Assembly: GCA_036417435.1 (NCBI GenBank)
Contig: CM070899.1
Span: 103,294,368 to 103,358,367 of the forward strand
DNA from: Inia geoffrensis
Lineage: Eukaryota; Chordata; Mammalia; Artiodactyla; Iniidae
DNA: 64,000 bases
Direction: 5' to 3'
Below are positions 47,140 to 60,000 of this stretch, one piece after another; position 1 is the first letter of the stretch, and each line of letters begins with the position of its first letter. Both the position numbers and the translations under genes were made by a program. Below the pieces are notes generated by a model that was given only the letters and a program-made list of their open reading frames with translations, ran no database searches and was not told the DNA's origin.

Positions 47140-50100
47140 CTAATTCTGGTCAATTAGAGGCAGCAAGACACATTTGCCCAGATACCACTTATGTGTGCCG
47201 TCTCAATAGGGATACAAAGGAAACTAGTAAAGAAAGGAAACACAGGTTCACAAAGGGAAGAAAGAAGCGAGGGGTTCCCACAGGGGCAAATTGGAGACCG
47301 GGGAAGGGGGAATTCGGAGATTGGGATTAACAGTAACACACTTAACGTATCCAAAAGTGCTCATCAAGGGCAACACACCCAAAAGCACAGGGAATGCTAC
47401 AACACGTTCCTCGATAAACTAACAGGGCAAAGAATCCGAAACCCTACAGGTACAGCTACGTTTATACTTGCATCAAGTGGCTGTAGACCTCAAACAGACG
47501 CAACACTGTATATGAACTAGGCTGAAAGACAAAAGGACTGTTCAATGACAAGGCAAGTAAGGGGTTAAGACATGCCCACTTTCTTACCTCAGGCCTCTTT
47601 GTCGTCGGCGGGTGTCAGACCCCTGGAGCCTCAGCAGGCCTGTGTCCCCCGGCTGGAGGATGCTGCTGCTCTTCTCCCCTGCGTGGTACCACAATCTCCC
47701 GATCCAACATGGCCCTCCTACAGGTAAGCACAGCCTGGTGTACCCAAATGACTGTGGAACATCTGAGAGGGAAGGTTTGTGAAGAAACCGCATCTCCACA
47801 GCTCCTGCTAGGCAAGTGCCCACCTCCACCCCACTTCATTAGAGTCGCCCCACCTGCGAACCACGGCACCCTCCGAGTAGCCCACTGGCAAGGCCTGCGA
47901 CATGCCTGGGGTGGGGCAGTGCAGGTGAAGGGGCAGGAGGTGAGCCTACAAAAGCCCAGGGATGTGTGTTTAGCTGCGTTCTACTCCCCATTTCCAATAC
48001 AATGCCGGGAACCCCGCTAAGGCTTTGGTTCCCCACGTTACCAGAGACGACACGTAGTGGTGCTGCCGCCTTTTGGCACACTGCAGTAACGACCTTACCA
48101 ACTGTGCTGAAGGGCACCTATCATTCACAAGGCTTAAGGCCTACGGCTTTGCAGACACAACCCTGCCCTCAAGAAATATCCTGCGCTGGGTAATCTGAAT
48201 CAAATTCAAATCAGGCCCGACTCTCAGGCGGGAACCTTTCAAGAACTCAGTGGTACTCACCGGCGTTTTAGAAAACAGCACATTCAAAACAAAATATGCT
48301 CAGGATCTGTCATGATTCGAGAGTGGAAAGAAAGCTAGACGAGGTGTTCCCTGGCTGCAGTCCTCTCAAACCCTAAAAGCGTAAGAGCTCAACAGGGCAT
48401 GCCAGTAAGAGAAGCCAGGTATTGCTGTTGGTCGGATTGTAAATTGCTAACAGCCGGTAATGAGGATCACTAGGCATATTCCTTACCAAACTAAACACTG
48501 GATGTACCACCAGATTCAGCAACCCCGCTACAGGTCGTGTAACCAGAGACCAGCATCATTGGAAGGAAGCACTTGCAGCCCAGCTGTCCTTGTGGTACCC
48601 ATGACCACAGCCAAGACATACAAACGAAAGAAATGGGGAGCGAGGGGTGAATGGAGAAAGATGTTCTGCTACCTACACACCCTCGACTACCACTCAGCCA
48701 CAGGGCAAAATGAACCCATAGTCTTTGCAGCAGCCTGGGTGGAGCAGTAGATGATCTCACTAATTCTGGTCAATTAGAGGCAGCAAGACACATATCCCCG
48801 CATATCACACTTATGTGTGCCGTCTAAATGCGGATACTATGGAAGCAAGTACACAATGGAAACTCAGGCTCACAAAGGGAAGAAAGAAGCCTGGAGTTCC
48901 CTCAGGGGGAAATTGGAGACCGGGGAAGGGTGAAGTAGGAGGTCGGGATTCACAGAAACACGCTTAACGTATCCAAAAGTGCTCATCAAGGGCGACCCAG
49001 GCACAAGCACAGGGAACGCTACTAAACATTCCTAAATAAACGAAGATTGCAAAGAATCCGAAACCCTGCGGGTACAGCTACGTGTACAATTGCATCGGGT
49101 GGCTGTACAACTCAAACAGACACAACATTGTATATGAACTAGGCTGAAACGGAAAAGGACTGTTCAATGACAAGGCAAGTGAGGGCTTAAGAAATGCCTA
49201 CTCTGTTACCTCAGGCCTCTGTGAAGTTGTTACCACGGTAACGGCCCCTGGAGCCTCGGCAGGCCTGGGTCCCACGGCCGGAGCCTGCTGCTGCTGAGGC
49301 AGCAAGGGAGGAGGACGTGCCTCCTGACCAGCGGCACCTCGGGCCGCTACTGCCCATTCTCCCCTGCGTGTTACCGCAGTCTCCCGATCCAACGTGGCCC
49401 TCGTACAGGTAAGCAAATCCTGCTGTACCCAAATGAGGGTGGAGCAGCTGAGACGGAAGAGCGGTGAGGAAACCGGATCTCCACAGCTCCTGCTAGGCAG
49501 GTTCCCATCTCCAGCCCCCATCATCAGAGTCGCCCCACCTGCGAACCACAGCACCCTCCGAATAGCCCACCTGAAAGGCTTTCGATATGCCTGGGGTGGG
49601 GCAGTGCAGATTCAGGGGCAGGAGGTGACCATACACAAGCCCAGGATTGTGTGTTTAGCCGCGTTCGACTCCCCATTTCCAATCCGACACCGGGATCCCC
49701 GCTAAGGCTTTCTTTCCCCAAGTTACCAGAGATGACACGGAGTAGTGCTGTCGCCTTGTGGCACACTGCCGTAACAACATTACCAACTGTGCTGAAAGGC
49801 AACTATCATTCACAAGGCCTAAGGCCTGCGGCTTTGCAGACACAACCCTGCCCTCAAGAAATATCCTGGGCTGGGTAATCTGAAATGAATTCAAATCCGG
49901 CCCGACTCTCAGGCGGAAAGCTTTCAAGACCTCAGTGGTACTCACCTGCGTTTTAGAAAACAGCACATTCAAATGAAAAGATGCTCAGGATCTGTCATGA
50001 TTAGAGAGTGAAAAGAAAGCTAGACGAGGAGTTCCCTGTCTGCGGTCCACTCAAATCCTAAAATTTTAAGTGCTCAAGAGGGCATGCCAAAAGGAGAAGC

Positions 50101-50443
50101 CAGCTATTGCTCTTGGTGCGATTGTAAATTGGTAACAGCCGCTATGAGGATAGGTAGGCACATTCCTGACCAAACTGAACGCTGGAGGTACCACGAGATT
50201 CGGCAACCCCGCTGCAGGTCGTAGAACCAGAGACTAGCATCATTGGAAGGAAGCAGTTGCACCCCAGCATTCCATGTGGTACCCTTGACCCCAACGAAGA
50301 CATACAAACGAACCAACTGTCGAGCGAGTGGCGAAGGGAGAAAGATGTGCTGCTACCTACACACCCTCGACTAGCACTCAGCCACAGAACAAAATGAACT
50401 CATAGTATTTGCAGCAGCATGGGTGGAGCACTAGATGATCTCA
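47140..50443 (-). repeat. X2-class dimer (higher-order copy 2)
   Basis: X2 markers as at 33945, plus GCCAGTAAGAG near 48401 and AATCCTGCTGTACC near 49427, which are shared with the X2 dimer at 60336 only. Copies 2 and 3 are therefore closer to each other than to copy 1 at these sites. X-box at 49229-49242. Confidence 0.88.
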
Positions 50444-53400
50444 CTAATTCTGGTCAATTAGAGGCAGCAAGACGCATTTGCCCAGACACCACTTATGTGT
50501 GCAGTCTCAATAGGGATACAAAGGAAGCTACTAAAGAAAGGAAACACAGGTTCACAAAGGGAAGAAAGAAGCGAGGGGTTCCCACAGGGGCAAATTGGAG
50601 ACCGGGGAAGGGGGAATTCGGAGATTGGGATTAACAGTAACACACTTAACGTATCCAAAAGTGCTCATCAAGGGCAACACACCCAAAAGCACAGGGAATG
50701 CTACAACACATTCCTCGATAAACTAACAGGGCAAAGAATCCGAAACCCTACAAGTACAGCTACGTTTATACTTGCATCAAGTGGCTGTAGAACTCAAACA
50801 GACGCAACACTGTATATGAACTAGGCTGAAAGAAAAAAGGACTGTTCAATGACAAGGCAAGTAAGGGGTTAAGAAATGCCCACTTTCTTACCTCAGGCCT
50901 CTTTGTCGTCGGCGGGGTGTCAGACCCCTGGAGCCTCAGCAGGCCTGTGTCCCGCGGCTGGAGGATGCTGCTGCTCTTCTCCCCTGCGTGGTACCACAAT
51001 CTCCCGATCCAACATGGCCCTCCTACAGGTAAGCATAGCCTGGTGTACCCAAATGATGGTGGAACAGCTGAGAGGGAAGGGCTGTGAAGAAACCGGATCT
51101 CCACAGCTCCTGCTAGGCAAGTTCCCACCTCCAGCCCACTTCATTAGAGTCGCCCCACCTGCGAGCCACGGCACCCTCCGAGTAGCCCACTGGCAAGGAC
51201 TGCAACATGCCTCGGGTGGGACAGTGCAGGTGAAGGGGCAGGAGGTGAGCCTACAAAAGCCCAGGGATGTGTGTTTAGCTGCGTTCGACTCCCCATTTCC
51301 AATACAACGCCGGGAACCCCGCTAAGGCTTTGGTTACCCACGTTACCAGAGACGACACGTAGTAGTGCTGCCGCCTTTTGGCACACTGCCGTAACAACCT
51401 TACCAACTGTGCTGAAGGGCACCTATCAGGCTTTGCAGACACAACCCTGCCCTCAAGAAATATCCTGCGCTGGGTAATCTGAAACGAATTCAAATCACGC
51501 CCGACACTCAGGCAGGAACCTTTCAAGAAGTCAGTGGTACTCACCGGCGTTTTAGAAAACAGCACATTCAAAACAAAATATGCTCAGTATCTGTCATGAT
51601 TCGAGAGTGGAAAGAAAGCTAGACGAGGTGTTCCCTGGCTGCAGTCCTCTCAAACCCTAAAAGCGTAAGAGCTCAACAGGGCATGCCAGAAAGAGAAGCC
51701 AGGTATTGCTGTTGGTCGGATTGTAAATTGCTAACAGCCGGTAATGAGGATCATTAGGCATATTCCTTACCAAACTAAACACTAGATGTACCACCAGATT
51801 CGGCAACCCCGCTACAGGTCGTGTAACCAGAGACTGGCATCATTGGAAGGAAGCACTTGCAGCCCAGCTGTCCTTGTTGTACGCATGACCACAGCCAAGA
51901 CATACAAACGAACGAAATGTGGAGCGACGGGTGAATGGAGAAAGATGTTCTGCTACCTACACACCCTCGACTACCACTCAGCCACAGGGCAAAAGGAACC
52001 CATAGTCTTTGCAGCAGCCTGGGTGGAGCAGTAGATGATCTCACTAATTCTGGTCAATTAGAGGCAGCAAGACACATATCCCCGCATATCACACTTATGT
52101 GTGCCGTCTAAATACGGATACTATGGAAGCTAGTACACAAAGGAAACTCAGGCTCACAAAGGGAAGAAAGAAGCCTGGAGTTCCCTGAGGGGGAAATTGG
52201 AGACCGGGGAAGGTTGAAGTAGGAGGTCGGGATTCACAGAAACACGCTTAACGTATCCAAAAGTGCTCATCAAGGGCGACCCACGCGCAAGCACAGGGAA
52301 CGCTACAAAACATTCCTCAATAAACGAAGATTGCAAAGAATCCGAAACCCTACGGGTACAGCTACGTGTATAATTGCATTGGGTGGCTGTACAACTCAAA
52401 CAGACACAACACTGTATATGAACTAGGCTCAAACGGAAAAGGGCTGTTCAATGACAAGGCAAGTGAGGGCTTAAGAAATGCCTACTCTGTTACCTCAGGC
52501 CTCTGTGATGTCGTTACCACGGTAACGGCCCCTGGAGCCTCGGCAGGCCTGGGTCCCACGGCCGGAGCCGGCTGCTGCTGAGGCAGCAAGGGAGGAGGAC
52601 GTGCCACCTGATCAGCGGCACCTCGGGCCGCTACTGCCCATTCTCCCCTGCGTGTTACCGCAGCCTCCCGATCCAACATGGCCCTCGTACAGGTAAGCAA
52701 AGCCTGGTGTACCCAAATGAGGGTGGAGCAGCTGAGAGGGAAGACCGGTGAGGAAACTGGATCTCCACAGCTCCTGCTAGGCAGGTTCCCACCTCCAGCC
52801 CCCATCATCAGAGTCGCCCCACCTGCGAATCACGGCACCCTCCAAATAGCCCACCTGAAAGGCTTCCGATATGCCTGGGGTGGGGCAGTGCAGGTTCAGT
52901 GGCAGGAGGTGAGCATACACAAGCGCAGGATTGTGTGTTTAGCCGCGTTCGACTCCCCATTTCCAATCCGACACCGGGATCCCCGCTAAGGCTTTCTTTC
53001 CCCAAGTTACCAGAGACGACACGGAGTAGTGCTGCCGCCTTGTGGCACACTGCCGTAACAACATTACCAACTGTGCTGAAAGGCAACTATCATTCACAAG
53101 GCCTAAGGCCTGCGGCTTTGCAGACACAACCCTGCCCTCAGGAAATATCCTGGGCTGGGTAATCTGAAATGAATTCAAATCCGGCCCGACTCTCAGGCGG
53201 AAAGCTTTCAAGACCTCAGTGGTACTCACCTGCGTTTTAGAAAACAGCACATTCAAATGAAAAGATGCTCAGGATCTGTCATGATTAGAGAGTGAAAAGA
53301 AAGCTAGACGAGGAGTTCCCTGTCTGCGGTCCTCTCAAATCCTAAAATTTTAAGTGCTCAAGAGGGCATGCCAAAAGGATAAGCCAGCTATTGCTCTTGG

Positions 53401-53727
53401 TGCGATTGTAAATTGGTAACAGCCGCTATGAGGATCAGTAGGCACATTCCTGACCAAACTGAACGCTGGAGGTACCACGAGATTTGGCAACCCCGCTGCA
53501 GGTCGTAGAACCAGAGACTAGCATCATTGGAAGGAAGCAGTTGCACCCCAGCATTCCATGTGGTACCCTTGACCTCAACGAAGACATACAAACGAACCAA
53601 CTGTCGAGCGAGTGGCGAAGGGAGAAAGATGTGCTGCTACCTACACACCCTCGACTAGCACTCAGCCACAGAACAAAATGAACTCATACTATTTGCAGCA
53701 GCATGGGTGGAGCACTAGATGATCTCA
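50444..53727 (-). repeat. Y-class dimer with 21-bp deletion (higher-order copy 2)
   Basis: Length 3,284 bp = 3,304 - 21 + 1. Deletion joint at 51428/51429; extra G at 50914-50917. CCTACAAGTAC near 50750 shows that the base missing at 37557 is private to copy 1. X-box at 52513-52526. Confidence 0.9.
51428..51429. other. 21-bp deletion joint, Y dimer of higher-order copy 2
   Basis: Identical to the joint at 38232/38233 and exactly 13,196 bp from it, a clean measure of the higher-order period. Confidence 0.9.
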
Positions 53728-56700
53728 CTAATTCTGGTCAATTAGAGGCAGCAAGACTCATTTGCCCAGACACCACTTATGTGTGCAGTCTCAATAGGGA
53801 TACAAAGGAAGCTACTAAATAAAGGAAACACAGGTTCACAAAGGGAAGAAAGAAGCGAGGGGTTCCCACAGGGGCAAATTGGAGACCGGGAAAGGGGGAA
53901 TTCGGAGATTGGGATTAACAGTAACACACTTAACGTATCCAAAAGTGCTCATCAAGGGCAACACACACAAAAGCACAGGGAAAGCTACAACACATTCCTC
54001 GATAAACTAACAGGGCAAAGAATCCGAAACCCTACAGGTACAGCTACGTTTATACTTGAATCAAGTGGCTGTAGAACTCAAACAGACGCAACACTGTATA
54101 TGAACTAGGCTGAAAGAAAAAAGGACTGTTCAATGACAAGGCAAGTAAGGGGTTAAGAAATGCCCAGTTTCTTACCTCAGGCCTCTTTGTCGTCGGCGGG
54201 TGTCAGACCCCTGGAGCCTCAGCAGGCCTGTGTCCCGCGGCTGGAGGATGCTGCTGCTCTTCTCCCCTGCGTGGTACCACAATCTCCCGATCCAACATGG
54301 CCCTCCTACAGGTAAGCACAGCCTGGTGTACCCAAATGACTGTGGAACAGCTGAGAGGGAAGGGTTGTGAAGAAACCGCATCTCCACAGCTCCTGCTAGG
54401 CAAGTGCCCACCTCCACCCCACTTCATTAGAATCGCCCCACCTGCGAGCCACGGCACCCTCCGAGTAGCCCACTGGCAAGGCCTGCGACATGCCTGGGGT
54501 GGGGCAGTGCAGGTGAAGGGGCAGGAGGTGAGCCTACAAAAGCCCAGGGATGTGTGTTTAGCTGCGTTCTACTCCCCATTTCCAATACAATGCCGGGAAC
54601 CCCGCTAAGGCTTTGGTTCCTCACGTTACCAGAGACGACACGTAGTGGTGCTGCCGCCTTTTGGCACACTGCCGTAACGACATTACCAACTGTGCTGAAG
54701 GGCACCTATCATTCACAAGGCTTAAGGCCTACGGCTTTGCAGACACAACCCTGCCCTCAAGAAATATCCTGCGCTGGGTAATCTGAATCGAATTCAAATC
54801 AGGCCCGACTCTCAGGCCGGAACCTTTCAAGAACTCAGTGGTACTCACCGGCGTTTTAGAAAACAGCACATTCAAACCAAAAGATGCTCAGGATCTGTCA
54901 TGATTCGAGAGTGGAAAGAAAGCTAGACGAGGTGTTCCCTGGCTGCAGTCCTCTCAAACCCTAAAAGAGTAAGAGCTCAACAGGGCATGCCAGAAAGAGA
55001 AGCCAGGTATTGCTGTTGGTCGGATTGTAAATTGCTAACAGCCGGTAATGAGGATCACTAGGCATATTCCTTACGAAACTAAACACTGGATGTACCACCA
55101 GATTCGGCAACCCCGCTACAGGTCGTGTAACCAGAGGCTAGCATCATTGGAAGGAAGCACTTGCAGCCCAGCTGTCCTTGTGCTACCCATGACTACAGCC
55201 AAGGCATACAAACAAACGAAATGGGGAGCGAGGGGTGAATGGAGAAAGATGTACTGCTACCTACACACCCTCGACTACCACTCAGCCACAGGGCAAAATG
55301 TACTCATAGTCTTTGCAGCAGCCTGGGTGGAGCAGCAGATGATCTCACTAATTCTGGTCAATTAGAGGCAGCAAGACACATATCCCCGCATATCACACTT
55401 ATGTGTGCCGTCTAAATACGGATACTATGGAAGCTAGAACACAAAGGAAACTCAGGCTCACAAAGGGAAGAAAGAAGCCTGGAGTTCACTCAGGGGGAAT
55501 TTGGAGACCGCGGAAGGGTGAAGTAGGAGGTCGGGATTCACACAAACACGCTTAACGTATCCAAAAGTGCTCATCAAGGGCGACCCACCCGCAAGCACAG
55601 GGAACGCTACAAAACATTCCTCAATAAACGAAGAGTGCAAAGAATCCGAAACCCTGCGGGTACAGCTCCGTGTACAATTGCATCGGGTGGCTGTACAACT
55701 CAAACAGACACAACATTGTATATGAACCAGGCTGAAACGGAAAAGGACTGTTCAATGACAAGGGAAGTGAGGGCTTAAGAAATGCCTACTCTGTTACCTC
55801 AGGCCTCTGTGAAGTTGTTACCACGGTAACGGCCCCTGGAGCCTCGGCAGGCCTGGGTCCCACGGCCGGAGCCTGCTGCTGCTGAGGCAGCAAGGGCGGA
55901 GGATGTGCCACCTGACCAGTGGCACCTCGGGCCGCTACTGCCCATTCTCCCCTGCGTGTTACCGCAGTGTCCCGATCCAACGTGGCCCTCGTACAGGTAA
56001 GCAAAGCCTGGTGTACCCAAATGAGGGTGGAGCAGCTGAGAGGGAAGAGCGGTGAGGAAACCGGATCTCCACAGCTCCTGCTAGGCAGGTTCCCACCTCC
56101 AGCCCCCTTCATCAGTGTCGCCCCACCTGCGAACCACGGCACCCTCCGAGTAGCCAACCTGAAAGGCTTCCGATATGCCTGGGGTGGGGCAGTGCAGGTT
56201 CAGGGGCAGGAGGTGAGCATACACAAGCCCAGGATTGTGTGTTTAGCCGCGTTCGACTCCCCATTTCCAATCCGACACCGGGATCCCCGCTAAGGCTTTC
56301 TTTCCCCAAGTTACCAGAGACGACACGGAGTAGTGCTGCCGCCTTGTGGCACACTGCCGTAACAACATTACCAACTGTGCTGAAAGGCAACTATCATTCA
56401 CAAGGCCTAAGGCCTGCGGCTTTGCAGACACAACCCTACCCTCAAGAAATATCCTGGGCTGGGTAATCTGAAATGAATTCAAATCAGGCCCGACTCTCAG
56501 GCGGAAAGCTTTCAAGACCTCAGTGGTACTCACCTGAGTTTTAGAAAACAGCACATTCAAATGAAAAGATGCTCAGGATCTGTCATGATTAGAGAGTGAA
56601 ATGAAAGCTAGACGAGGAGTTCCCTGTCTGCACTCCTCTCAAATCCTAAAATTTTAAGTGCTCAAGAGGGCATGCCAAAAGGAGAAGCCAGCTATTGCTG

Positions 56701-57031
56701 TTGGTGCGATTGTAAATTGGCAACAGCCGCTATGAGGATAGGTAGGCACATTCCTGACCAAACTGAACGCTGGAGGTACCACGAGATTCGGCAACCCCGC
56801 TGCAGGTCGTAGAACCAGAGACTAGCATCATTGGAAGGAAGCAGTTGCACCCCAGCATTCCATGTGGTACCCTTGACCCCAACGAAGACATACAAACGAA
56901 CCAACTGTCGAGCGAGTGGCGAAGGGAGAAAGATGTGCTGCTACCTACACACCCTCGACTAGCACTCAGCCACAGAACAAAATGAACTCATACTATTTGC
57001 AGCAGCATGGGTGGAGCACTAGATGATCTCA
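53728..57031 (-). repeat. Z-class dimer (higher-order copy 2)
   Basis: Z markers recur (TACTAAATAAAGG near 53810, ACACACACAAAAGC near 53961). Private change GAGCAGCAGATG near 55331, replacing GAGCAGTAGATG just upstream of the B-side dyad. X-box at 55817-55830. Confidence 0.88.
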
Positions 57032-60000
57032 CTAATTCTGGTCAATTAGAGGCAGCAAGACACATTTGCCCAGATACCACTTATGTGTGCCGTCTCAATA
57101 GGGATACAAAGGAAACTAGTAAAGAAAGGAAACACAGGTTCACAAAGGGAAGAAAGAAGCGAGGGGTTCCCACAGGGGCAAATTGGAGACCGGGGAAGGG
57201 GGAATTCGGAGATTGGGATTAACAGTAACACACTTAACGTATCCAAAAGTGCTCATCAAGGGCAACACACCCAAAAGCACAGGGAATGCTACAACACATT
57301 CCTCGATAAACTAACAGGGCAAAGAATCCGAAACCCTACAGGTACAGCTACGTTTATACTTGCATCAAGTGGCTGTAGACCTCAAACAGACGCAACACTG
57401 TATATGAACTAGGCTGAAAGACAAAAGGACTGTTCAATGACAAGGCAAGTAAGGGGTTAAGACATGCCCACTTTCTTACCTCAGGCCTCTTTGTCGTCGG
57501 CGGGTGTCAGACCCCTGGAGCCTCAGCAGGCCTGTGTCCCCCGGCTGGAGGATGCTGCTGCTCTTCTCCCCTGCGTGGTACCACAATCTCCCGATCCAAC
57601 ATGGCCCTCCTACAGGTAAGCACAGCCTGGTGTACCCAAATGACTGTGGAACAGCTGAGAGGGAAGGGTTGTGAAGAAACCGCATCTCCACAGCTCCTGC
57701 TAGGCAAGTGCCCACCTCCACCCCACTTCATTAGAGTCGCCCCACCTGCGAACCACGGCACCCTCCGAGTAGCCCACTGGCAAGGCCTGCGACATGCCTG
57801 GGGTGGGGCAGTGCAGGTGAAGGGGCAGGAGGTGAGCCTACAAAAGCCCAGGGATGTGTGTTTAGCTGCGTTCTACTCCCCATTTCCAATACAATGCCGG
57901 GAACCCCGCTAAGGCTTTGGTTCCCCACGTTACCAGAGACGACACGTAGTGGTGCTGCCGCCTTTTGGCACACTGCAGTAACGACCTTACCAACTGTGCT
58001 GAAGGGCACCTATCATTCACAAGGCTTAAGGCCTACGGCTTTGCAGACACAACCCTGCCCTCAAGAAATATCCTGCGCTGGGTAATCTGAATCGAATTCA
58101 AATCAGGCCCGACTCTCAGGCGGGAACCTTTCAAGAACTCAGTGGTACTCACCGGCGTTTTAGAAAACAGCACATTCAAACCAAAAGATGCTCAGGATCT
58201 GTCATGATTCGAGAGTGGAAAGAAAGCTAGACGAGGTGTTCCCTGGCTGCAGTCCTCTCAAACCCTAAAAGAGTAAGAGCTCAACAGGGCATGCCAGAAA
58301 GAGAAGCCAGGTATTGCTGTTGGTCGGATTGTAAATTGCTAACAGCCGGTAATGAGGATCACTAGGCATATTCCTTACGAAACTAAACACTGGATGTACC
58401 ACCAGATTCGGCAACCCCGCTACAGGTCGTGTAACCAGAGGCTAGCATCATTGGAAGGAAGCACTTGCAGCCCAGCTGTCCTTGTGCTACCCATGACTAC
58501 AGCCAAGGCATACAAACAAACGAAATGGGGAGCGAGGGGTGAATGGAGAAAGATGTTCTGCTACCTACACACCCTCGACTACCACTCAGCCACAGGGCAA
58601 AATGTACTCATAGTCTTTGCAGCAGCCTGGGTGGAGCAGTAGATGATCTCACTAATTCTGGTCAATTAGAGGCAGCAAGACACATATCCCCGCATATCAC
58701 ACTTATGTGTGCCGTCTAAATACGGATACTATGGAAGCTAGAACACAAAGGAAACTCAGGCTCACAAAGGGAAGAAAGAAGCCTGGAGTTCACTCAGGGG
58801 GAATTTGGAGACCGCGGAAGGGTGAAGTAGGAGGTCGGGATTCACAGAAACACGCTTAACGTATCCAAAAGTGCTCATCAAGGGCGACCCACCCGCAAGC
58901 ACAGGGAACGCTACAAAACATTCCTCAATAAACGAAGAGTGCAAAGAATCCGAAACCCTGCGGGTACAGCTACGTGTACAATTGCATCGGGTGGCTGTAC
59001 AACTCAAACAGACACAACATTGTATATGAACCAGGCTGAAACGGAAAAGGACTGTTCAATGACAAGGGAAGTGAGGGCTTAAGAAATGCCTACTCTGTTA
59101 CCTCAGGCCTCTGTGAAGTTGTTACCACGGTAACGGCCCCTGGAGCCTCGGCAGGCCTGGGTCCCACGGCCGGAGCCGGCTGCTGCTGAGGCAGCAAGGG
59201 AGGAGGATGTGCCACCTGACCAGTGGCACCTCGGGCCGCTACTGCCCATTCTCCCCTGCGTGTTACCGCAGTGTCCCGATCCAACGTGGCCCTCGTACAG
59301 GTAAGCAAAGCCTGGTGTACCCAAATGAGGGTGGAGCAGCTGAGAGGGAAGAGCGGTGAGGAAACCGGATCTCCACAGCTCCTGCTAGGCAGGTTCCCAC
59401 CTCCAGCCCCCTTCATCAGAGTCGCCCCACCTGCGAACCACGGCACCCTCCGAGTAGCCAACCTGAAAGGCTTCCGATATGCCTGGGGTGGGGCAGTGCA
59501 GGTTCAGGGGCAGGAGGTGAGCATACACAAGCCCAGGATTGTGTGTTTAGCCGCGTTCGACTCCCCATTTCCAATCCGACACCGGGATCCCCGCTAAGGC
59601 TTTCTTTCCCCAAGTTACCAGAGACGACACGGAGTAGTGCTGCCGCCTTGTGGCACACTGCCGTAACAACATTACCAACTGTGCTGAAAGGCAACTATCA
59701 TTCACAAGGCCTAAGGCCTGCGGCTTTGCAGACACAACCCTACCCTCAAGAAATATCCTGGGCTGGGTAATCTGAAATGAATTCAAATCAGGCCCGACTC
59801 TCAGGCGGAAAGCTTTCAAGACCTCAGTGGTACTCACCTGAGTTTTAGAAAACAGCACATTCAAATGAAAAGATGCTCAGGATCTGTCATGATTAGAGAG
59901 TGAAATGAAAGCTAGACGAGGAGTTCCCTGTCTGCACTCCTCTCAAATCCTAAAATTTTAAGTGCTCAAGAGGGCATGCCAAAAGGAGAAGCCAGCTATT

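Larger units (their letters stand above)
43836..57031 (-). repeat. Higher-order repeat copy 2 (X1-X2-Y-Z), 13,196 bp
   Basis: X1 43836-47139, X2 47140-50443, Y 50444-53727, Z 53728-57031. Every class marker recurs at +13,195/13,196 relative to copy 1. Examples: the 21-bp deletion at 51428/51429 versus 38232/38233, and the extra G at 50914-50917 versus 37718-37721. Private differences from copy 1 are scattered single bases. Confidence 0.93.
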